Assembly: GCF_001187785.1 (NCBI RefSeq)
Contig: NZ_CP012154.1
Location: 1,234,501 to 1,298,500 of the forward strand
From: Wenzhouxiangella marina
GTDB taxonomy: Bacteria > Pseudomonadota > Gammaproteobacteria > Xanthomonadales > Wenzhouxiangellaceae
DNA: 64,000 bases
Direction: 5' to 3'
This document shows, one piece after another, positions 58,120-64,000 of this stretch. The notes under the pieces are model-generated. The model saw nothing but the letters and a program-made list of their open reading frames with translations. It searched no databases and was not told the DNA's origin. The position numbers and the translations under genes are program-made. The stretch's first letter is position 1, and every line of letters begins with the position of its first letter.

Positions 58120-59004
58120 TCAGCCGCCGAATTGCTCGAACAGAATCTGTTCCCAGTGTGCCACCAGAAGATCGGTCAGGTTGAGCATCTGGGGCGAGAA
58201 GAAATAGCTCCGATAGGCGAAGAAGTCGCCGCCCTCCCAGCATTCACCATGGGCGAGACAGGTCATGACGGAAAAGAACTCATCGGGCCCGCAGGGGGCA
58301 CCATAGCGGCATTCCAGGGTAAGTACCGCGAGCCGGGCCACATCTGCCGCGTTGTATTCGAAGGCCACGCCGCGATCGACCGCATCGAATTCCTGCTGGA
58401 TGGGTTCGACAAGCGCGTCGTAACGGTTTCCCGCCCAGAGTGCCGCAAAGAACTCGCTGACGTCATAGGGGGATTGCAGCCAGCTTCTCAAGAGTGCCTC
58501 GCGCTCTTCCATCGTGGTTGCGGCGCCGAGCAAGGCCTCCTTTGCCTCTGCCAGTTCGCTCAGGAAAAACTCGCTTGGATCGCTTGCGCCGGGAGGCTGG
58601 TTGTTACAAAGGTTTCGGATCGTGACTTCACGAAGATCGGCGGCAAACTCGGGATCGTCCTGGCGTCGGCGCGCAATGCGGTCGATGATTTGGACGGCTT
58701 CCGAGCAGGCGCCACGATACTGTTGCTGCTCGATGCCCTGCCACCACGCTTGTCGATCGGCAGCGATGGAGACCGGGAGCCTGTCCGACGGCAAGGGAGG
58801 CCGGGAAACCGCTTGGGCTCTGTGCTGGCTGGTGCGGGTTTTGCTAGCTTGGTGTGTGGCTCCGTCCGAGTTTGGTTGCTGGTTGGCCATGGGGTCGGTG
58901 ACACGCACCTCAGGAGCGAAGTCGGAGGACGACCCTTCGTCTGCCAAGCGAAGCCCCACGAATGCCAGAAGGGCGACCACGAGAATACCGGTCAGTACTC
59001 GCAT
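58120..59004 (-). CDS. Membrane-anchored or exported protein of unknown function (294 aa)
   Basis: One N-terminal hydrophobic segment (VLTGILVVALLAFVGLRLA) followed by a Ser/Thr/Gln-rich linker (about 25-75) and a helical domain (80-294) with seven cysteines (e.g. RGACSEAV, RNLCNNQP, LECRYGAPC, MTCLAHGEC). No family recognised. It lies 103 nt upstream of the 368-residue gene in the same direction, so they may form a transcription unit at the edge of the kinase region. Confidence 0.7.
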   Translation of the reverse strand: MRVLTGILVVALLAFVGLRLADEGSSSDFAPEVRVTDPMANQQPNSDGATHQASKTRTSQHRAQAVSRPPLPSDRLPVSIAADRQAWWQGIEQQQYRGACSEAVQIIDRIARRRQDDPEFAADLREVTIRNLCNNQPPGASDPSEFFLSELAEAKEALLGAATTMEEREALLRSWLQSPYDVSEFFAALWAGNRYDALVEPIQQEFDAVDRGVAFEYNAADVARLAVLTLECRYGAPCGPDEFFSVMTCLAHGECWEGGDFFAYRSYFFSPQMLNLTDLLVAHWEQILFEQFGG

Positions 59005-59133
59005 GCTTGATTCCTGCGCGTTGCCAACAGCCTACGTATAGCAAAAGCCAGTCAGATTGGGCAAACCATGCTCAGCCATGCCGATGGATTCAATGGCCCG
59101 GATTCTCCCGAGTGATTCGTTTCCTCGGACATG

Positions 59134-59162
59134 AAAAAGGGCCGCTCCAGCGGAGCGGCCCT
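59134..59162 (-). terminator. Rho-independent terminator after the VPTL-CTERM gene
   Basis: GGGCCGCTCC (59139-59148) pairs with GGAGCGGCCC (59152-59161) through a 3-nt loop. On the minus strand the hairpin is followed by TTTTT. It ends the gene at 59192-59902. Confidence 0.88.
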
Positions 59163-59191
59163 CTGCAAGCTCAGTGCCTTTCGGGCTCGGT

Positions 59192-59902
59192 TCAGCCGCG
59201 CAGGCGCACGGCCAGCCAGCCGGCCATCAGCATCAACAGGGTGAATAGGGCGATCGAGCCGGTCGACAGGGTCGGGACGGCGAAGCTGGGGGCGGTCGGG
59301 CCCATGGAGCCGCGGATGAAGCTGGTGAGGACCATGGGCTCGCCGGCGCCACCGTTCGCGGCCAGGGTGAAGGGCTCGACGCCCTGCGGACCGGTGTTGA
59401 TCACACCCTGGGTGTCGTAGCCGCTTGCGGCCTGGGGACCGACGATGAGCGGGTTGGTGAACAGGTTGAAATCGCCACAGCCGCCACCGATGCCCATCGG
59501 TCCCTGATCCTGGATGCAGGGGATATCGCCCCAGGCCACGCCGCCGGAAAGCGGCTGGCCGACGACCTGCGTGCCGACGCTGAGGTCCAGGGTGCCGTCG
59601 CCCGTGTCCCAGACGATCTGGGTGAAGTCCTCGAGCACGTAGGTGCCGTTGCCCACGGCGGCGCCCGAGACCGTGGCCTGGATATCGATGACCAGCGGAT
59701 CCGGCAACTCCAGGAATCCGGCGAAGCCCGGGTTGGGCAGCAGGTCGAGGTCGAAAACGACGTAGCCGGTGGTCACCGCCGAGCTGGCCGGATCTTCGAA
59801 GACGAAGTCGAATCGCGCCGGCGTCTGGGCGTTGGCCATGCTGCTGAACAGCGAGGCGGCGAGAACAAGGATCGAGGCCAAGGCCCCACTGAATCGAGTC
59901 AT
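59192..59902 (-). CDS. Secreted protein with IPTL-CTERM-type sorting tail
   Basis: A 236-residue exported protein. The signal peptide (ILVLAASLFSSMANAQ) precedes a beta-rich domain with FVFEDPASSAVTTGYVVFD. The C-terminus has the tripartite sorting pattern VPTLSTGSIALFTLLMLMAGWLAVRLRG: VPTL signature, TM helix and basic cluster. IPTL-CTERM proteins are thought to be processed by an exosortase/archaeosortase-like or rhombosortase-like enzyme. No such enzyme gene is in the window. Confidence 0.85.
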   Translation of the reverse strand: MTRFSGALASILVLAASLFSSMANAQTPARFDFVFEDPASSAVTTGYVVFDLDLLPNPGFAGFLELPDPLVIDIQATVSGAAVGNGTYVLEDFTQIVWDTGDGTLDLSVGTQVVGQPLSGGVAWGDIPCIQDQGPMGIGGGCGDFNLFTNPLIVGPQAASGYDTQGVINTGPQGVEPFTLAANGGAGEPMVLTSFIRGSMGPTAPSFAVPTLSTGSIALFTLLMLMAGWLAVRLRG

Positions 59903-60000
59903 GACTGGTCCCTCAGGGTATTGAAATCAGCGCGCATTATGACCGAATGCGAACATCATCACAAAATTGATTGAGCGGCCAATCGGCTGACGGAAGGCAT

Positions 60001-60080
60001 AACCACGGAGGCACGAAGGACACGAAGAAAAACAAAAGGGGCTTTTCTCTCTTCTTCGTGCTCTTCGTGCCTCCGTGGTT
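60001..60080. repeat. Intergenic inverted repeat (ACGGAGGCACGAAG type)
   Basis: The left arm (60001-60029) starts AACCACGGAGGCACGAAG, and the right arm (60052-60080) is its complement with two mismatches over 29 bp. The loop is about 22 nt. The same sequence type is known from many bacteria as a dispersed intergenic palindrome. It lies between liuD and the VPTL-CTERM gene and could form a strong hairpin at the end of the liu transcript. Confidence 0.8.
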
Positions 60081-60143
60081 GAAACGATTTTGACCCGATG
60101 ATGGCCGCTCGCCGTATTGCTGTCTGATCTCGAAAGCCGCGTT

Positions 60144-62114
60144 TCAATCTCCAGCGCTCATCTCCAGGAGCAGGGCGTCGGCTTCGACGACGTCGTCGGC
60201 AGCCACGGCGATCTCTGCGACTTCCCCATCGAAGGGCGCCTTGATGGTCAGTTCCATCTTCATGGCTTCCATGATCAGCAGGGTTTCGCCTTCCGTGACC
60301 GTCGCGCCGGCCTGGGCTCGGACTTCCAGAATCTTGCCGGGCATGGGGGCGGTCAGGCGGCCTTCGCCGGCCTGGGACTCGCCGGTGGCTTCGAAGCGTT
60401 CGTGGCGGGTGATGCGGAAGCGCTGGCCACGGAGGCTGAAGTCCAGGCGCTGCGCGCCGTCGCCGAAGGCCGTCAGGCGCTCGCGGCGATCCTCGAAGCC
60501 GGCCTGGAACTGGCCCTCGCCGAGGGCTCGCAGCTGGATGTTGATCACCTGATCGCCGACGTTCGCGCGGTAGTCGCCGCCGAAGCCGGTCAGCTGCACG
60601 ATCTCGCGACGGGGTCCGACCTCCAGATCGAAGCTGCGCGCGCCAGGCTCACCCAGGCGCCAGCCGTCGGGGCGGTCCCAGGGGCTGCCCTGGCTTGTCC
60701 TTTCGTCGGCATCCAGGGCCCAGAGGGCGGCGGCCAGCGCGAGATGCTGGTCGCTGACGTCGGTGGCCGGGATGATGGACGGGAGGTCGCGGTCGAGCTG
60801 ACCCGTGTCGATGCTCGCTTCGGCAAAGGCCTTCGAGGCGGCCAGGGCCTGCAGGAAGCCGAGGTTGGTCGTGGGACCGGCGACGAAGGTGTTGGCCAGG
60901 GCGCCAAGCAGGCGCTGGCGAGCGGCTTCGCGATCGGGTCCGTGGACGATGAGTTTGGCGATCATCGGGTCGTAGTGCATGCTGACTTCGTCACCTTGCT
61001 CGACCCCGGTGTCGACGCGCACCGAGTCCCCGGTCGGGAAGTGCAGGCGTCGGATGCGTCCGGTGGAGGGCACGAAGCCCTGGTCCGGGTCCTCGGCGTA
61101 GAGACGCGCCTCCATGGCGTGGCCCTGGATGCGGAGCTCGTCCTGGCGCAGGGGCAGGGGCTCGCCGGCGGCCACGCGCAGCTGCCACTCGACCAGGTCT
61201 TGGTCCGTGATGCACTCGGTCACCGGATGCTCGACCTGCAGGCGGGTGTTCATTTCCAGGAAGAAGAACTCGTTCCCATCCACCAGGAATTCGACGGTGC
61301 CGGCGCCGACGTAATCGACGGCCTCGGCGGCGCGCACGGCAGCCGCCAGCAGTTCGGCCCGCAGGGTCTCGGACAGGCCGGCCGCCGGTGCCTCTTCGAT
61401 GATCTTCTGGTGCCGGCGCTGGCTCGAGCAGTCGCGCTCGAACAGGTGCACCGTGTTGCCCTTCGTGTCGGCGAAGATCTGCGCTTCGATGTGGCGCGGG
61501 CGCTCCAGGTAGCGCTCCAGGATCATGCGCTCGTCGCCGAAGGCGCCGCTGGCTTCGCGACGTGCTGCGGCGAGCGCTTCGGCGAAATCCTCGGCGGATC
61601 GCACCACCCGCATGCCCTTGCCGCCGCCGCCGGCCGCGGCCTTGAGCATCAGCGGAAAGCCGACGCGTTCGGCCTCGGCCATCAGGGTGACATCGCTCTG
61701 ATCGTCCCCGTGATAGCCGGGGATCAGCGGCACGCCGGCCGGCTCCATCTTCGCCTTGGCCGCCGCCTTGGATCCCATCAGGATCATGGTCTCCGGGCTG
61801 GGGCCGATCAGGGTCAGACCGGCCTCGCGCACCTGGCGGGCGAAATCGGCGTTCTCGGACAGGAAGCCATAGCCGGGGTGGATGGCCTCGGCGCCGGTCT
61901 GGCGGGCCGCATCGAGAATCCTCTCCATCACCAGATAGGACTCGCGGGCGGCGGCGGCCCCGACGTGCACGGCTTCATCGGCCATGCGCACATGGCGAGC
62001 GCCCGCGTCGGCATCGGAGTACACCGCTACCGAGCGAATCCCCAGCCGGCGGCAGGTGCGAATGATGCGGCAGGCGATCTCACCGCGATTGGCAATCAGA
62101 ATCGTTTTGAACAT
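60144..62114 (-). CDS. liuD: Methylcrotonyl-CoA carboxylase biotin-containing subunit
   Basis: A 656-residue biotin carboxylase/carrier subunit of an acyl-CoA carboxylase. The biotin carboxylase domain (1-445) has FKTILIANRGEIACRII, the ATP-grasp Gly-rich loop KAAAGGGGKGMRVV and EMNTRLQVEHPVTE. A linker domain precedes the biotinyl domain (about 585-652) with biotinylated Lys619 in EAMKM. It is third of the liuB-liuC-liuD order and so probably 3-methylcrotonyl-CoA carboxylase in leucine degradation; a propionyl-CoA enzyme is less likely given the neighbours. Confidence 0.88.
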   Translation of the reverse strand: MFKTILIANRGEIACRIIRTCRRLGIRSVAVYSDADAGARHVRMADEAVHVGAAAARESYLVMERILDAARQTGAEAIHPGYGFLSENADFARQVREAGLTLIGPSPETMILMGSKAAAKAKMEPAGVPLIPGYHGDDQSDVTLMAEAERVGFPLMLKAAAGGGGKGMRVVRSAEDFAEALAAARREASGAFGDERMILERYLERPRHIEAQIFADTKGNTVHLFERDCSSQRRHQKIIEEAPAAGLSETLRAELLAAAVRAAEAVDYVGAGTVEFLVDGNEFFFLEMNTRLQVEHPVTECITDQDLVEWQLRVAAGEPLPLRQDELRIQGHAMEARLYAEDPDQGFVPSTGRIRRLHFPTGDSVRVDTGVEQGDEVSMHYDPMIAKLIVHGPDREAARQRLLGALANTFVAGPTTNLGFLQALAASKAFAEASIDTGQLDRDLPSIIPATDVSDQHLALAAALWALDADERTSQGSPWDRPDGWRLGEPGARSFDLEVGPRREIVQLTGFGGDYRANVGDQVINIQLRALGEGQFQAGFEDRRERLTAFGDGAQRLDFSLRGQRFRITRHERFEATGESQAGEGRLTAPMPGKILEVRAQAGATVTEGETLLIMEAMKMELTIKAPFDGEVAEIAVAADDVVEADALLLEMSAGD

Positions 62115-62137
62115 GTCACTTTGACCGGAGTTGGTTT

Positions 62138-62289
62138 AACCGCAGATTTCGCAGATGGGCGCAGATTAACAGGCGCAAGAAATTGCAGGACTGGCGTCGG
62201 AATGGGACCCGTGCTTCAAAACGATCTGAACCGCATGCATGGCAAATGCCTTCACTTTCGATCTGCGTGAATCTGCGCAATCCGCGGTT
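62138..62289. repeat. Intergenic inverted repeat in the liuC-liuD spacer
   Basis: Arm 1 (62138-62167) reads AACCGCAGATTTCGCAGATG and on; arm 2 (62261-62289) is its imperfect complement ending CGCGGTT. The arms enclose about 93 nt. It is the same type as the repeat at 63129-63280. It lies within the operon and could limit liuD expression. Confidence 0.75.
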
Positions 62290-62314
62290 CCATAAACTCG
62301 TCCAGACCGAATTC

Positions 62315-63100
62315 TCACGACGTCCAACCGGGCTTGCGCTTTTCGAGGAAGGCGCTGAGGCCTTCCTGGCCTTCCCTGGAAACGCGCAGGGCGGCGATCA
62401 GTTCGGAGGTCTGCAGGTCGAGTTCGTCGGCCGGGCCCTGGTGGTTGGCGACCAGGCGGATCAGTTCCTTGACGTGGCCCTGGGCGTGTGGGCCGCCGGC
62501 GAGCAGTTGCTCGAGGAGGCGGTCCACGGCGCGGTCCAGACCGTCGATGTCCGTGCACTCGGCGAGCAGGCCGATGGAAAGTGCGGTGTCGGCGCCGAAG
62601 CGCTCGCCGGTCAGCATGTAGCGACGCGCGGCACCGCGGCCGATCTTGTTCATCACGAAGGGCGCGATCGTCGCCGGCGCCAGTCCCAGTCGCACTTCGG
62701 TCAGGCCGAAGCGCGCGCTGTCCACGCCCACGGCCAGGTCGCAGCAGGAAATCAGGCCAACCCCACCCCCGAAGGCCGCGCCGTTGACGCGCGCGATCGT
62801 CGGGCAGGGCAGGCGGTCGAGCTTGCGCAGCATGGCGGCCAGGGCGCGGGCGTCGGCCCGGTTGTCGGCTTCGCTGCCCTCGGCCATGGCACGCATCCAG
62901 TTCAGATCGGCGCCTGCCGAAAAGCTGTGCCCGGCACCGGTCAGCACCAGGGCTCGCGCCTCGCGTTCGAGCAACTGATCGAAGGCCGCGCTCAACTCGG
63001 CGATCAGCTCGGCATTGAAGGCGTTGTGTACCTCGGGCCGATTCAACGTCAGCGTGGCCACACCACGCTCGTCCTTGTTCAGTGTCAGTAGATCACTCAT
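62315..63100 (-). CDS. liuC: Methylglutaconyl-CoA hydratase (enoyl-CoA hydratase family)
   Basis: A 261-residue crotonase-fold enzyme. LNRPEVHNAFNAELI near residue 19, the oxyanion-hole segments HSFSAGADLNWM and NGAAFGGGVGLI, and the C-terminal FLEKRKPGW are characteristic. In the liu operon it hydrates 3-methylglutaconyl-CoA to HMG-CoA, the step after the carboxylase. It sits between the two carboxylase subunits, which supports the LiuC assignment over general fatty-acid oxidation. Confidence 0.9.
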   Translation of the reverse strand: MSDLLTLNKDERGVATLTLNRPEVHNAFNAELIAELSAAFDQLLEREARALVLTGAGHSFSAGADLNWMRAMAEGSEADNRADARALAAMLRKLDRLPCPTIARVNGAAFGGGVGLISCCDLAVGVDSARFGLTEVRLGLAPATIAPFVMNKIGRGAARRYMLTGERFGADTALSIGLLAECTDIDGLDRAVDRLLEQLLAGGPHAQGHVKELIRLVANHQGPADELDLQTSELIAALRVSREGQEGLSAFLEKRKPGWTS

Positions 63101-63128
63101 GTTCTTCTCGTATCGATTCGGTGTCTGG

Positions 63129-63280
63129 AACCGCGGATTTCGCAGATTGACACAGATTGAAGAGGCAAAAACTCGATGGTCATGGCTGCGGTCAACCGCG
63201 GCAGTGCGAACGCATATGAAGTCGCCTTCCAGCCCAAAGACCTTTTCCTTTCATCTGTGCAAATCTGCGTAATCTGCGGT
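63129..63280. repeat. Intergenic inverted repeat in the liuB-liuC spacer
   Basis: Arm 1 (63129-63158) starts AACCGCGGATTTCGCAGATT, and arm 2 (63253-63280) is its imperfect complement ending TCTGCGGT. They enclose about 94 nt. It belongs to the same family as 62138-62289, so both spacers of the operon hold the same kind of element. Confidence 0.75.
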
Positions 63281-63295
63281 CGACGAATAATGCGC

Positions 63296-64000
<705 letters not shown>

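Noticed and set aside
60117-62270. 717-codon open frame on the plus strand opposite liuD
   Set aside because: Antisense to a convincing biotin carboxylase; composition rich in Gly/Ala/Arg/His without domain motifs.

Overview
The window reads as a chromosomal segment of a high-GC gammaproteobacterium. Signs of this are the zapA - 6S RNA - 5-formyltetrahydrofolate cyclo-ligase order, a TonB-dependent receptor, a VPTL (IPTL-CTERM type) sorting tail, ParC, DusA, a PhoP/PhoQ-like pair and a leucine-degradation (liu) operon. A Lysobacterales/Wenzhouxiangella-like host would fit, but that is inference from gene content only.

Region 1 (1-24.0 kb) is mostly housekeeping: zapA end, 6S RNA with its own promoter, fau, an EVE-domain gene overlapping rpiA, a TonB-dependent receptor, a membrane diguanylate cyclase, dusA, an arginine-deiminase-like hydrolase, a PepSY protein with a two-component system, mazG, a secreted beta-helix protein, tRNA-Lys(TTT), a TrmB-like methyltransferase, an exported methyltransferase-like protein, a membrane-anchored BLUF photoreceptor, parC and a LysM/TPR lipoprotein. 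It ends with a HEPN/MNT toxin-antitoxin pair, a 270-bp inverted-repeat element and tex.

Region 2 (24.1-59.0 kb) is the unusual part. Five paralogous transmembrane Ser/Thr kinases (K1-K5; starts at 24907, 30867, 33941, 43395 and 46354) share an almost invariant N-lobe, a conserved DTGTW linker, a helical region and one TM helix. All have a periplasmic stalk, and in K2-K5 it carries two peptidoglycan-binding-like modules. They differ at the periplasmic tip: FGE/SUMF-like fold (K1, K3, K4), FKBP prolyl isomerase (K2), or PEGA plus a six-cysteine tail (K5). Between them lie a subtilisin, a lipoprotein, an OmpA-like protein and a five-gene run with 4-nt overlaps: a transmembrane FHA protein, a PP2C phosphatase, two unknown proteins and a membrane protein whose N-terminus looks like the Lon (S16) protease domain. 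The lipoprotein at 29263 and the ectodomain of the FHA protein are related. After K5 come secreted proteins: an unknown Cys-containing protein, a small HEXXH metallopeptidase, a stand-alone FGE-fold protein, a DUF3142-like lipoprotein, a large repeat-type protein, small lipoproteins and a possible pseudokinase.

The set (kinases, phosphatase, FHA reader, periplasmic FGE-fold partner) resembles the threonine-phosphorylation pathway of type VI secretion (PpkA/PppA/Fha/TagR), but no T6SS structural gene is present. My reading is an autonomous envelope-sensing phospho-signalling system that has diversified by swapping periplasmic tips. Two FGE tips and their shared 3' flanks also have features reminiscent of diversity-generating-retroelement targets; no reverse transcriptase is in the window.

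Region 3 (59.1-64.0 kb) returns to core metabolism: a VPTL-tailed secreted protein, then liuD, liuC and the end of liuB on the minus strand. Inverted repeats lie in the liuB-liuC and liuC-liuD spacers and downstream of liuD.
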